The notes under the pieces: generated by a model | What the model was told of the DNA's origin: nothing | The model's input: only the letters and a program-made list of their open reading frames with translations | Databases searched by the model: none | Shown here: in pieces, positions 49,431 through 57,924 of the stretch | Layout of the letters: each line of letters starts with the position of its first letter | Position numbering within the stretch: position 1 is the stretch's first letter | NCBI GenBank assembly: GCA_965242905.1 | Contig: CBDETM010000002.1 | Coordinates: 1,984,001 to 2,048,000, forward strand | DNA: 64,000 nt | Direction: 5' to 3' | Source: Bin5 sp965242905 | Lineage (GTDB): Bacteria > Chloroflexota > Anaerolineae > Caldilineales > Caldilineaceae | Translations under genes and position numbers: made by a program

Positions 49431-50212
49431 CACAACCTGTGCATATGAAATCCGCCGTCAACATCCAGCACCGCGCCGGTCGAGAACGGAAACAGCCCCT
49501 CGGCCAGTGCCGCGACCGCTTTGCCCACGTCCTCCGGCTGCCCCCAACGGCGTATCGGCGTCAGGCCGTCGCCGATCAGCTTGTCGTACTTCTCCTTCAC
49601 CGTGCTCGTCATGTCGGTCTCGACGATGCCGGGCCGCACCTCGACGACGTTGATGCCGCTCTCCGCCAGCCGGTCCGCGAACAGCAGCGTCATCATGCCG
49701 ACACCGGCCTTGGAGATGCAATACTCGCCGCGCGCCGGGCTGCTGGTGTAAGCGCTGATCGAGCCAATATTGATGATCTGCGGCCTGCCGCCATCGGCCT
49801 CCGCCGGCCCGGATTCCAGCTGCTCCAGCATCGTCCGCGCCACCAGCTGGCTGAGAAAGAACGGCCCCTTCAGGTTTACGTTCATCACCTCGTCGTAGGA
49901 CTCTTCCGTCGTCTCCAGAATGTCCATACGTGTGCGCGGCCCCATGCCGGCGTTATTCACCAGCAGATCGATGCGGCCGAACTCTTCCAGCGCCGCCTGC
50001 ACCAGCCGCGCCCGGTCCGCCGCCGAGCCAATATCGGCCTGAACCACCAGCGCGCCACCGCCGGCCTCTCGCACCATCCCAGCGGTCTCGTTGGCCGTCG
50101 CCGCATTGCCGCGATAGTTAATAACCAGCGACCACCCTCTCTCCGCCAGCGCCAGCGCAATGCCCCGCCCAATCCCCCGTCCCGCACCGGTCACCAATGC
50201 CACTTTGCCCAT
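49430..50212 (-). CDS. Short-chain dehydrogenase/reductase
   Basis: A 260-residue SDR with VTGAGRGIGRG (about 7-17), LVNNAGMG (about 85-92), Ser in NIGSISAYTSS (about 139-149), and Tyr/Lys in GEYCISKAGV (about 151-160). The ending STGAVLDVDGG is typical of the 3-ketoacyl reductase/sugar dehydrogenase type. ATG 50212 begins directly at MGKVALVTG; the upstream seven codons to 50233 are less likely. In context it would oxidise a sugar or uronate intermediate. Confidence 0.92.
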   Translation of the reverse strand: MGKVALVTGAGRGIGRGIALALAERGWSLVINYRGNAATANETAGMVREAGGGALVVQADIGSAADRARLVQAALEEFGRIDLLVNNAGMGPRTRMDILETTEESYDEVMNVNLKGPFFLSQLVARTMLEQLESGPAEADGGRPQIINIGSISAYTSSPARGEYCISKAGVGMMTLLFADRLAESGINVVEVRPGIVETDMTSTVKEKYDKLIGDGLTPIRRWGQPEDVGKAVAALAEGLFPFSTGAVLDVDGGFHMHRL

Positions 50213-50273
50213 CACACCACCCTCCCACGCCACAGTTTCCAGCCCATAAAGAACAGCCGCCCACCAATGCCGT

Positions 50274-50308
50274 CACTAAAAACTAACTGCTAAAAAACTA
50301 GAAACTGC
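50274..50308. repeat. Heptamer array (ACTAAAA type)
   Basis: ACTAAAA, ACTAACT, and ACTAGAA-like units between the SDR and GH88 genes. Confidence 0.6.
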
Positions 50309-50309
50309 C

Positions 50310-51416
50310 CTACTCCACCCCCAGCACCTTACACACCGCCTCCAAAAAGAAGTAGTCCCCCCACATCACACTCTCATTCACGCCCAACCCCAGCCGCTCG
50401 TGGTACATGCCCTGCTTGAGCACCCCTTCCCAGCCCTCATCGTCAAAAGCGACAAACTCCGGCTCGGTCAGCGTATCCACGATCTGCAGCGCGTAGTCGT
50501 TATACTGCTTGCCCAGCGTCGGATCGCCCACAAGCTGCGAAAGCTGGATCAGGCCGCTGGCCGCGATGGCCGCGGCCGAGCTCTCGTGCGGGTTCTGCGG
50601 CTCCGCCTCCATCCAGTCGTTCTGCGGTACACCGTGGTCCGGCGTGTTTTCCATGTAGAACCAGGCGTTGTCCTGGCTGGTCTTGAGGAAGCGGGCATCC
50701 CCCGTCAGCCCGTAAACTGTGCCGAACCCGTAGAGCGACCAGCCCAGCCCCCGCGCCCACGATGAGTCGTCGCGCCAGCCCTGGTGCGTCGTCTGGCGGA
50801 GGAACTCGCCCGTCTCCAGGTCGAAAATGCCCTCGTGCGAGGTGCTGCCGTCGCCCCGCACCAAGTAGCGCCGCGTGGTCAGGCAGTGCCGGTAGGCCGT
50901 CTCCCACAGCTCCTCGTCATCGGTCTCCTGCGCCGCGTAGAAGATGATCGGCACGTTCATCATAATGTCGATGAAGAGGCTCTCGTCGGAGACAAAGGAG
51001 CGCAGATACTCGCCCTTCTCCTTAAAACGCTTGGCCAGCGTCTGACCGGCCTCGATGACCACCGCGTTCTTGTCCTCCTCGCCGGTAATGTCATACCAGC
51101 GCTTCCAGGTAGAGAAGAACAGGAAGCCGAGATCGTGGACGTTGCGGTCCGTCTTGCGGTGTTCCAGCAGGCGGGAGTAGTGTTCGGCCTTCTCGCGAAA
51201 ATACTCGTCGCCCGTGGCCTGGTAGACCAGCCACAGCTGTCCGCCCAGGAAGCCTTCACACCAGTTCGTCCACGCCTCGCCGCTGTGCATCCACTTCCCG
51301 TTCTGCGTGTACATCGGGAAATGGTCCGGGTGCGCCTCTACCAGGTGGCGCAGCTGCCCGGCCGCGAAATCGACGGTTCTTTCACACTTGGATTGCAGAT
51401 TATCAAGGTCAATCAT
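50310..51416 (-). CDS. Unsaturated glucuronyl hydrolase, GH88
   Basis: A 368-residue (alpha/alpha)6-barrel enzyme of family GH88. The two catalytic-site aspartates are visible: Asp95 in NVHDLGFLFF and Asp150 in SLFIDIMMN. Other family features are WTNWCEGFLGGQLW (about 49-62) and WARGLGWSLYGF (about 225-236). It hydrates the double bond of 4,5-unsaturated uronyl residues left by polysaccharide lyases, releasing a keto-uronate. No signal peptide is present, so it acts on imported oligosaccharides. It points to uronate-containing plant or algal polymers as the growth substrate of the island. Confidence 0.92.
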   Translation of the reverse strand: MIDLDNLQSKCERTVDFAAGQLRHLVEAHPDHFPMYTQNGKWMHSGEAWTNWCEGFLGGQLWLVYQATGDEYFREKAEHYSRLLEHRKTDRNVHDLGFLFFSTWKRWYDITGEEDKNAVVIEAGQTLAKRFKEKGEYLRSFVSDESLFIDIMMNVPIIFYAAQETDDEELWETAYRHCLTTRRYLVRGDGSTSHEGIFDLETGEFLRQTTHQGWRDDSSWARGLGWSLYGFGTVYGLTGDARFLKTSQDNAWFYMENTPDHGVPQNDWMEAEPQNPHESSAAAIAASGLIQLSQLVGDPTLGKQYNDYALQIVDTLTEPEFVAFDDEGWEGVLKQGMYHERLGLGVNESVMWGDYFFLEAVCKVLGVE

Positions 51417-51504
51417 CGGGTTTGGGTCTCCCAGCTCGTTTACACTGATTACATTTCGGCGGACATGTCTTCCATATCACCGTCAATACGTGCTCAGTTC
51501 AATC

Positions 51505-52347
51505 TCAGTTCTCCACAGCCCCTGCCGCATCCATCACCTTCCGCAGCGACTCCACCGCGTACGCCATGCCGTCCGGACCGCTGAAACCACTGCTGTGCGC
51601 GGCGATCGCCAGGTGCGGCTCCAGCGCCAGCATCCCCTGGTACCCGCTGCTGATCAGCCGGTCCAGCAGCTCGGGGATCTGCCCGTCGCCTTCCCCCGCG
51701 GCCTTCACGCCTCCCTCCAGCTTGCAGTCCTTGATATGCACATAGCCCACCCGGCCGCCGATCACAGGCCAGCCCCGCTCCGTGATCCGCTCCTCGCCCA
51801 CCTGCACGAAGTTGGCCGGGTCCCAGAGAAAGACGAGATGCGGGCTGTCAATAGCTTCGACCAGCTTCACACAGCGGTCGAGCGTATCGCCGACAATACC
51901 CTTCTCGTTTTCCAGCAGCAGGGTGACGCCCTCCGCCGCGGCCACCTCCGTCAGACGCCGCAGCCGGTCGATGGCCGTCTCCACGAAGCTGTCGTAATCG
52001 TCGCTGCCCTCGGGCGGGTGAAACGAAAAGATGCGAATATTGCTGGTACCCAGCTGGCGGGCGATCTCGCTCAGGCGGCGCAGATTCTGCACCTCCGTCT
52101 CGATCGGCGCCTCGATCAGGCTCTTCCCGACCGGGCTGCCGATCGCGCTGATCGTCACGCCGTGGTCGTCGCACAGCGCCCGCACCTTCGCGACCCGCCC
52201 GTCCGACATATGCAGCACATTCTCCCCCCACGCCGCCCGCAGCTCCAGGCAGGAAATCTTCAGGTCGTTGAGCGTCTGCAACTGTGTCTCCAAATCGTCC
52301 GCGATCTCGTCGCCAAAAGCGCTGATAGTAAAGGATGCAGTTGTCAT
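51505..52347 (-). CDS. Sugar phosphate isomerase/epimerase-like TIM barrel, paralog 4
   Basis: A 280-residue TIM-barrel protein. It has ISAFGDEIADDLETQLQTL (about 8-26), CLELRAAWGENVL (about 34-46), NIRIFSFHPPEGSDD (about 99-113), VTLLLENEKGIVGD (about 140-153) with a ligand Glu, FLWDPANFVQVGE (about 174-186) with Asp, VGYVHIKDCKLEGG (about 201-214) with His, and MLALEPHL (about 240-247). The C-terminal Glu completes the metal site. It probably converts keto-sugars of the same pathway as the neighbouring GH88 gene. Confidence 0.88.
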   Translation of the reverse strand: MTTASFTISAFGDEIADDLETQLQTLNDLKISCLELRAAWGENVLHMSDGRVAKVRALCDDHGVTISAIGSPVGKSLIEAPIETEVQNLRRLSEIARQLGTSNIRIFSFHPPEGSDDYDSFVETAIDRLRRLTEVAAAEGVTLLLENEKGIVGDTLDRCVKLVEAIDSPHLVFLWDPANFVQVGEERITERGWPVIGGRVGYVHIKDCKLEGGVKAAGEGDGQIPELLDRLISSGYQGMLALEPHLAIAAHSSGFSGPDGMAYAVESLRKVMDAAGAVEN

Positions 52348-52652
52348 ATCTCCATATCTCTCCGAATGAGGCCATCCATCATGTCAATTCGTGACTCAAA
52401 ATGAGGCGAGCGAACGCATCTCTCCCCTCACTCCTCTTCACTTTCTCCTCGCATTTTTGGGCGGTCGGCCGCAAGCGGCCTCCCTTGTGCGGGGGCTCCG
52501 CCCCCGCAACGCCCCCTCTCCTAAAACATGCCTCGCCGACCATACGCCGCCAATCCACCGAGTGCCCCAGCGACCGGTGCAAGACCCCCGCGCGCGCTTC
52601 CTATCTCCCTACGCCGTTCCCCAGGTGTTCACTAAAAACTAACTACTAAAAA
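52348..52652. other. 305-bp intergenic region
   Basis: It contains a pyrimidine-rich tract (about 52410-52455), intergenic repeat copy 4 and a heptamer array. No gene seen. Confidence 0.7.
52458..52541 (-). repeat. Intergenic repeat core, copy 4 (variant second hairpin)
   Basis: An 84-bp core copy with the perfect first hairpin. The second hairpin reads GGCCGC-TT-GCGGCC where copies 1-3 have GGGCC-GAATA-GGCCC, so the bases changed but pairing is kept. Confidence 0.87.
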
Positions 52653-52663
52653 CTAGAAACTAC
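52630..52663. repeat. Heptamer array (ACTAAAA type)
   Basis: ACTAAAA, ACTAACT, ACTAAAA, ACTAGAA, ACTACTC units; the right part overlaps the last codons of the oxidoreductase gene. Confidence 0.6.
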
Positions 52664-53678
52664 TCTCATACACCGCCAATATCGCTGCCAAACTCCGCCT
52701 GCCCTCACTCCCGTCAATCACAGGGTCCTCCCCGCGGCCGATGCCGGCGATGAAATCCTTGAGGATAGCGATATGACCGCTGGTCGAAATGCCGCGCGGG
52801 TCGCCCGCCATGCCCGGGTCCACCTGCTCCGTCGCCACCGGCCACGGCTCGACCGTCCCTTTGCTCTCGTCGGCCAGCCCCCAGCGCAGAACCGACTCCC
52901 CCTCGATCTGGATGCCGCCGTTCGTCCCGTAGACCTCCAGCCGGTGCGGGAATCCCGGTTCCGTAGCCACGGTGGCCGTTATCGTCGCCACCGCGCCGTT
53001 GCCAAAGCGCAGCACCGCGCCCGCCGTGTCCTCGATCTCCACCGAGCGATGCCGCGAATCGGCAAACGCATGCACCTCAACCGGGTCGCCCAGGAACCAC
53101 AGCAGCAGATCGACAATGTGAATGCCCTGGTTCATCAGCACGCCGCCGCCGTCCATCTCCCACGTGCCCCGCCAGTCCGCCTGGGCGTAGTAGGGCTCAT
53201 CGCGGAAATAGGGCATCGTCACCACGCCCAGCGTGATTTCGCCCAGGTCGCCGCCGTGGATGGCGTCGTGGACGCGGCGGAACAGCGGCTCTGCCCGGCG
53301 CTGCAGACAGACGCCCAACTGCACGCCGTTCTCGCGGCAGGCCGCGATCATTGCGTCGGCGTCGGCCAGCGAGAGCGCCATCGGCTTTTCCACCAGCACG
53401 TGCTTGCCGCTCGACGCGGCCGCGATCGCCTGCTGCGCGTGATGGCCGCTCGGCGTGCAGATGCAGACCGCATCGACCTCCGGGTCCGCCAGCAGGTCGT
53501 CATAGGTGCGGGCCGGTGCGCCGAAACGCTGCGAAATCTCCTCGTATCGGGCCGGATTGTAGTGCCCGACCCCCACCAGGCGTGCGCCCAGGTTGGTGCA
53601 TTCCTGGATCGCATTCAGGTGGTACTCCGCCACCATCCCCGCGCCGAGGATGGCAAAACCAAGTTCGTTTTGTGTCAT
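52653..53678 (-). CDS. Gfo/Idh/MocA-family oxidoreductase, paralog 1
   Basis: A 341-residue NAD(P)-dependent sugar oxidoreductase. The Rossmann motif is ILGAGMVAEYH (about 8-18), the conserved EKP is in HVLVEKPMALS (about 89-99), and the substrate site has GGGVLMNQGIHIVDLLLWFLG (about 173-193) with the catalytic His in GIHIVD. It probably oxidises a sugar, inositol or uronate derivative. ATG 53678 overlaps the stop of the upstream isomerase gene by four bases (ATGA), so the two are translated together. Confidence 0.92.
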   Translation of the reverse strand: MTQNELGFAILGAGMVAEYHLNAIQECTNLGARLVGVGHYNPARYEEISQRFGAPARTYDDLLADPEVDAVCICTPSGHHAQQAIAAASSGKHVLVEKPMALSLADADAMIAACRENGVQLGVCLQRRAEPLFRRVHDAIHGGDLGEITLGVVTMPYFRDEPYYAQADWRGTWEMDGGGVLMNQGIHIVDLLLWFLGDPVEVHAFADSRHRSVEIEDTAGAVLRFGNGAVATITATVATEPGFPHRLEVYGTNGGIQIEGESVLRWGLADESKGTVEPWPVATEQVDPGMAGDPRGISTSGHIAILKDFIAGIGRGEDPVIDGSEGRRSLAAILAVYESSF

Positions 53679-54442
53679 TTTGTTTCGTCCCACATGCGGC
53701 GCAGATATTCCCCGGCGGGGCCTGCCTGCGCGGCGAGGTCATCCCAACGGCACTCGATCGAAATGCGTCCGCTGTAGCCGCCCTCATGCAGGCGGCGGAA
53801 AAACTCCTCATACGGATAACTGCCTTCACCGGGCGCAACGCGATGCGTGTCCGCGACATGCACGTGCTCGATCCATGCGGCGCAGGTGGTGATGTTTTCC
53901 AGCGGTTCGTCGTCCTCCATCATATGGTAGAGATCGGCCAGCAGGCGCACGCGCAGATGCGCGGTCTCCCGCGCCAACTCCATGCCTTCGGCGACGCTGG
54001 TGATAATGTTCGAATCGCGCGAATTCAGCGGCTCGATGACGATGGTCACGCCGTTGCGCACGGCTACGTTCCCGGCCAACCGCAGGAAGCGCACCAGCTG
54101 CATGAACGCCTCATCCTTGTCGAATCCGTCCGGCACATTGCGCGCGCCGCCGCTGCCGAAGACGATCTTCTCACCGCCCACCGCGGCCACGCGGCCGATG
54201 GCGGCCTCCAGGTAGCTCTCCACCTGCTCCCAATTCACATTTGGCCCCGTAACAGGTACCTCCCCGGGCACAAAGACATTGAAGACCGGCGTGGGCAGCG
54301 GCGCGTTGTCGAAAGGCGCCCGGATCGCGTCGAAATCCGGGTCCAGCGGCGACAGCGATCGCACCGTCGGCTCCACAAAATCGAAGCCGGCCGCTTGCGC
54401 GATGCCCGCGTCGGCAATCGGTAGACAGATTCCAAATTGCAT
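53675..54442 (-). CDS. Sugar phosphate isomerase/epimerase-like TIM barrel, paralog 5
   Basis: A 255-residue TIM-barrel protein from ATG 54442. It has FGICLPIADAGIAQAAGFDF (3-22), KIVFGSGGARNVPDGFDKDE (about 88-107), VTIVIEPLNSRDSNII (about 131-146) with a ligand Glu, RLLADLYHMMEDDEP (about 162-176) with Asp and His, EHVHVADTHR (about 191-200) and SIECRWDD (about 230-237). This full metal-ligand set resembles D-psicose/D-tagatose 3-epimerases. It is the first gene of the minus-strand operon and reads away from a shared regulatory region at 54443-54679. Confidence 0.9.
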   Translation of the reverse strand: MQFGICLPIADAGIAQAAGFDFVEPTVRSLSPLDPDFDAIRAPFDNAPLPTPVFNVFVPGEVPVTGPNVNWEQVESYLEAAIGRVAAVGGEKIVFGSGGARNVPDGFDKDEAFMQLVRFLRLAGNVAVRNGVTIVIEPLNSRDSNIITSVAEGMELARETAHLRVRLLADLYHMMEDDEPLENITTCAAWIEHVHVADTHRVAPGEGSYPYEEFFRRLHEGGYSGRISIECRWDDLAAQAGPAGEYLRRMWDETK

Positions 54443-54483
54443 GGGTGGTGTACTCCAGGGGTCGGCAAATATCGGGATTTTTT

Positions 54484-54518
54484 TGCTGTGTGACACAGCA
54501 TGAACTGTATTCTATAAT
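54484..54518 (+). promoter_or_regulatory. Palindromic operator overlapping a sigma-70-type promoter
   Basis: A perfect inverted repeat TGCTGTG-TGA-CACAGCA (54484-54500) covers a -35-like GTGACA (54490-54495). A 17-bp spacer leads to a perfect TATAAT (54513-54518). The promoter points to the ABC operon on the plus strand; the operator lies in the gap between it and the divergent isomerase operon, so one regulator could control both. The regulator gene is not in the window. Confidence 0.72.
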
Positions 54519-54679
54519 AGGATTCTCACAGGCGCTATATTTTCCGATGTTCATCGGCTTTGGAATCTCACTTTTGAAATGGCCTGTCCGCCGTCACTGC
54601 CAGGAACGTGAAAGGAGGGATTGAAGGCAACGTAACACACTTCTGTACGCTCGATGCACAACCCAAGGGGGAATGACCG

Positions 54680-56026
54680 ATGACCAGCAAGTCAAGCAGA
54701 CGCAGTTTTCTCAAAGTGTCTGGTAGCGTCGTAGCGGGCGCAGCCGTGGCCGGATGTGTGGCCCCCGTTGCGCCAACCACGATGGATTCTGCAGGCCCTA
54801 CCTCCGAACGCGTCGCCCTGCGCTTCCTCAACAAGTGGGGCTCCGGCGTGCGCCGTGAGCTGATGAACGGCTTTCTCGACAATTGGGCCGAACAGAACCC
54901 CGATATCGGCATCATCTTCGAACCCGTCGCCGACTTCGACCGCCGCATGCCCATCCTCGTCGCCGCTGGTGAGTGGGGCGACATCATGTTGTTCTTCGAT
55001 CTGCAGCTGAGTGCGTTCCATGAAATCGCCGCCGATCTCACCCCCTACTTCGAGGCCAGCGGCACGCCCTTCCCCGGCAAGGAGGGCAGCGAGTTGATCC
55101 GCATCCCCAATCATGTCGGATACGAGCCGGGCAAGGTCAAGGCCGTCCCCTTCCAGCTCAATATCGTCATGACGGGCATCAATAAGGACCTCTTCAGAGA
55201 GGCCGGCGTGCCCATGCCCTGGGAACACGACCATAACGGCGACAAATGGTGGGACTGGCACGACTACCGCGAGGCCGCCTGCGCCATCAACGACCTCGGC
55301 GAAGACATCATCGGCTCCAACTTCAGCGTCGGCAATATCGAACAGGATGGCCTGGTCAACTGGAGTGTTGCCAATGGCGGTCAACTCATCGATGTCGAGA
55401 ACAAGAAAGGCTCCTGGAACACGCCTGAGTTCATCGAAGGCCAGCAGTTCGCCGTCGACATGATCTGCCAGGACGGCTGCATGTTGAACGTGGACGACTA
55501 TCAGGGCCTGGGTCAGGCTCTGGGCATCTACCCTTGGGCCGCCGGCGTCCAGGGCATCGCCTCTCGCGGCTCCGGCTACTGGGTAAGTCGCAGCGAGGCC
55601 GACCTCACCCAGGTCGCCTGGGTCCGCTCGCCCAACACCGGCCAGAGCGCCGGCCTTGGCTCCATGCACTTCCACATCGTCACCACGCAAAGCCAGCACC
55701 CGGCCGAAGCCTTCGAGTTCATTACCTACCTCGCCAACTTCGAGAACCAGAAGAACATCGCCCTCTCCGGTACGGCCGAACCGGTCAACGCCGGCGTCTG
55801 GCAGGACGCAGACTACCAGGCCACGTGGGGCGGCCCCGAAGCAGTCGAGGCCTATCTCGATGCCCTCGACAACTTCATCTTCACGCCGCAGCTCCCCGGC
55901 GTCCTCGAATGGTTCGGCGAGATCAAGATCCTCTGGGGCGACGTGCTGCGCTGCGAGGTAAGCGTCGAGGAACAGGTCGCCATCGTCGACCAGAAGACCG
56001 ACGAAATCCTGGCCGCACACGCCTGA
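54680..56026 (+). CDS. Extracellular sugar-binding lipoprotein of ABC system 2
   Basis: A 448-residue solute-binding protein of family 1. SSRRSFLKVSGSVVAGAAVAGC combines a Tat-type twin arginine with a lipobox (AVAGC, split here), so export and lipid anchoring are expected. The body shows KAVPFQLNIVMTGINKDLF (about 154-172) and a hinge segment AGLGSMHFHIVTTQSQHPAEA (split, about 324-344). It is the first gene after the palindromic operator and promoter. It works with the two permeases downstream; the ATPase is not in the window. The cargo is probably a uronate or oligosaccharide handled by the divergent island. Confidence 0.92.
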   Translation: MTSKSSRRSFLKVSGSVVAGAAVAGCVAPVAPTTMDSAGPTSERVALRFLNKWGSGVRRELMNGFLDNWAEQNPDIGIIFEPVADFDRRMPILVAAGEWGDIMLFFDLQLSAFHEIAADLTPYFEASGTPFPGKEGSELIRIPNHVGYEPGKVKAVPFQLNIVMTGINKDLFREAGVPMPWEHDHNGDKWWDWHDYREAACAINDLGEDIIGSNFSVGNIEQDGLVNWSVANGGQLIDVENKKGSWNTPEFIEGQQFAVDMICQDGCMLNVDDYQGLGQALGIYPWAAGVQGIASRGSGYWVSRSEADLTQVAWVRSPNTGQSAGLGSMHFHIVTTQSQHPAEAFEFITYLANFENQKNIALSGTAEPVNAGVWQDADYQATWGGPEAVEAYLDALDNFIFTPQLPGVLEWFGEIKILWGDVLRCEVSVEEQVAIVDQKTDEILAAHA

Positions 56027-56040
56027 TACCTTCCGCACAA

Positions 56041-56082
56041 CAGTGGATAGTGGCTCGCAATAACGCGCGCCGCTATCCACTG
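56041..56082 (+). promoter_or_regulatory. Intercistronic hairpin between binding protein and permease
   Basis: CAGTGGATAGTGGC pairs with GCCGCTATCCACTG (one mismatch region) across a 14-base loop. No T-run follows. It may stabilise the message of the binding protein relative to the permeases. ACTCACT heptamers follow up to 56102. Confidence 0.55.
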
Positions 56083-56126
56083 CTCACTACTCACTACTCA
56101 CCACGCTCTATCCTCCTGGATCGCCG

Positions 56127-57041
56127 ATGCAGACCCCCAGGACAGTTGCGCCGAATATCAATTGGGCCAGGCTGAGGCCGCACATCGTCGGCTGGGCCTT
56201 CATCTCCCCCTGGCTGGTCAGCTTCAGCTTCCTGATGGTCTACCCCTTCATCGCCTCCTTCGTCCTCAGCTTTACCCGCTACCAGCTGATCGGCGAGGCG
56301 CAGTTCATCGGCTTTGAAAACATCCAGCGCATGCTCTTCGAGGACGAAAGGGTCGCCGACGCCTTGCGCGTCACCTTTACCTATGTCCTCCTCACTGTCC
56401 CAGCCGGCACGGCCATCAGCGTCCTCGTCGCCATCCTGCTCAATCAGAGCGTGCGCGGCATCCCCTTCTTCCGCACCTCCTTCTATATGCCCAGCGTCAT
56501 CGGCGGTGTCGGCCTCGCGCTGTTGTGGACGACCATCCTCGCCAAGAACGGGCCTATCAACGCCGCGCTCGGCTTGGTTGGGATCGAGGGACCGAACTGG
56601 CTCTTTGAAACCGCCTGGGCGCTGCCCTCCCTGGCGCTCAAAGCCATCGCAACCGCCGGCGCCGCCATGCTCATCATCCTCGCCGCCCTGCAAGGCGTGC
56701 CCCAGCATCTCTATGAGGCCGTCGAGCTCGACGGCGGCGGCGAATGGGCCAAGTTCTGGCACGTAACCCTGCCCCAGATCTCGCCCGCTATCTTCTACAA
56801 CGTCATCGTTACCACGATCGGCGTCATGCAATCATTTGTCGAGGCCTTCATCATGACCAATGGCGGCCCCGGTACCGCCACCCTCTTCTACGGCCTCTAT
56901 CTCTATCGCCAGGCCTTCGAGTTTTACCGCATGGGCTACGCCTCCGCCCTCGCCTGGATGATGTTCCTCATCATCCTCGCCTTGACCATCATCAACTTCC
57001 GCGTAGCCCGCTACTGGGTCTACTACGAGGGTGAGGAGTAG
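56127..57041 (+). CDS. Sugar ABC transporter permease (MalF-type), system 2
   Basis: A 304-residue inner-membrane permease with about six helices, the first near residues 20-42 (GWAFISPWLVSFSFLMVYPF). The cytoplasmic coupling loop is HLYEAVELDGGGEWAKFWHVTLPQI, split by eye at about 190-215, matching the EAA motif. It forms a heterodimer with the next gene, whose GTG start follows after an eight-base gap from the stop at 57041. Confidence 0.92.
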   Translation: MQTPRTVAPNINWARLRPHIVGWAFISPWLVSFSFLMVYPFIASFVLSFTRYQLIGEAQFIGFENIQRMLFEDERVADALRVTFTYVLLTVPAGTAISVLVAILLNQSVRGIPFFRTSFYMPSVIGGVGLALLWTTILAKNGPINAALGLVGIEGPNWLFETAWALPSLALKAIATAGAAMLIILAALQGVPQHLYEAVELDGGGEWAKFWHVTLPQISPAIFYNVIVTTIGVMQSFVEAFIMTNGGPGTATLFYGLYLYRQAFEFYRMGYASALAWMMFLIILALTIINFRVARYWVYYEGEE

Positions 57042-57048
57042 CCGCGCC

Positions 57049-57924
57049 GTGTCCGTTCTGACTGCTTCCTGGACAAAGAGCAAGACCACCCAGCGCCGCC
57101 TGCGCGAACTGCTCGCCTACGCCTTGTTGGCCGTCGGTTTTGTCTGGTTCATCTTCCCGCTCTTCTGGGTGATTATGAGCTCGCTCAAAACCTTTGAAGA
57201 CTTCAATCAGATCCCGCTGCGCATCTTCCCATCCGAACTTTACCTGGGAAACTACCCCAGCGCCTGGAACAGCGTCCCCTTTGGCCGCTACTTCATCAAC
57301 ACCGCCATCATCGTCTCACTCTCCGTCGTCGGCGAGTTGATCAGCGCCTCCATCGTCGGCTTCGGCTTCTCCCGCCTCAAGTTCTGGGGCCGCAATTTCC
57401 TTTTCATGGTCCTCCTCAGCACCATGATGCTCCCCTTCTGGGTCGTCATCATTCCCCGCTTCCTGCTCTACAGGGATATCGGCTGGGTCGGCACCTGGCT
57501 GCCCCTCATCGTGCCCAGCTACTTCGCCAACCCCGTCTACGTTTTTCTCATGCGCCAGTTTTTCATGACCCTGCCGTCGGAACTGGACGACGCCGCCAAA
57601 ATCGACGGCTGCAACGAACTGGGCATCTTCTGGCGCATCCTGCTGCCGCTGACCAAGCCGGTGCTGGCCACCATCGCCATCTTTTCCTTCATCAACGTGT
57701 GGACCGACTTCGTCAAACAGGTCATCTACCTCAGCCAGGACAGCACCTACACCGTCGCCATCGGCCTCGCCTTCCTGCGCTGGCAGATCGCCCAGGGCGA
57801 CCCCGTGCCCGGACTGCTGATGGCCGCCACCGTCTTCACATCTCTGCCCATGATCGCAATCTTCTTTATCGGCCAGAAATATATGGTGCGCGGCATCGCG
57901 CTCACAGGACGCACCGGCACATGA
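57049..57924 (+). CDS. Sugar ABC transporter permease (MalG-type), system 2
   Basis: A 291-residue permease. The first helix lies near residues 21-43 (LAYALLAVGFVWFIFPLFW), the EAA loop is ELDDAAKIDGCNELGIFWRI (about 178-197), and the tail ends in GIALTGRTGT as in its class. GTG 57049 has AGGAG about 11 bases upstream; the frame also runs to GTG 57031 inside the previous gene. Its stop overlaps the ATG of the following hydrolase gene (ATGA), so all are translated together. Confidence 0.9.
   Translation: MSVLTASWTKSKTTQRRLRELLAYALLAVGFVWFIFPLFWVIMSSLKTFEDFNQIPLRIFPSELYLGNYPSAWNSVPFGRYFINTAIIVSLSVVGELISASIVGFGFSRLKFWGRNFLFMVLLSTMMLPFWVVIIPRFLLYRDIGWVGTWLPLIVPSYFANPVYVFLMRQFFMTLPSELDDAAKIDGCNELGIFWRILLPLTKPVLATIAIFSFINVWTDFVKQVIYLSQDSTYTVAIGLAFLRWQIAQGDPVPGLLMAATVFTSLPMIAIFFIGQKYMVRGIALTGRTGT

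Noticed and set aside
48770..50293. A 507-codon plus-strand frame
   Set aside because: It is antisense to an isomerase and an SDR gene with clear motifs, and its His/Arg/Gln-rich composition is that of an antisense shadow.
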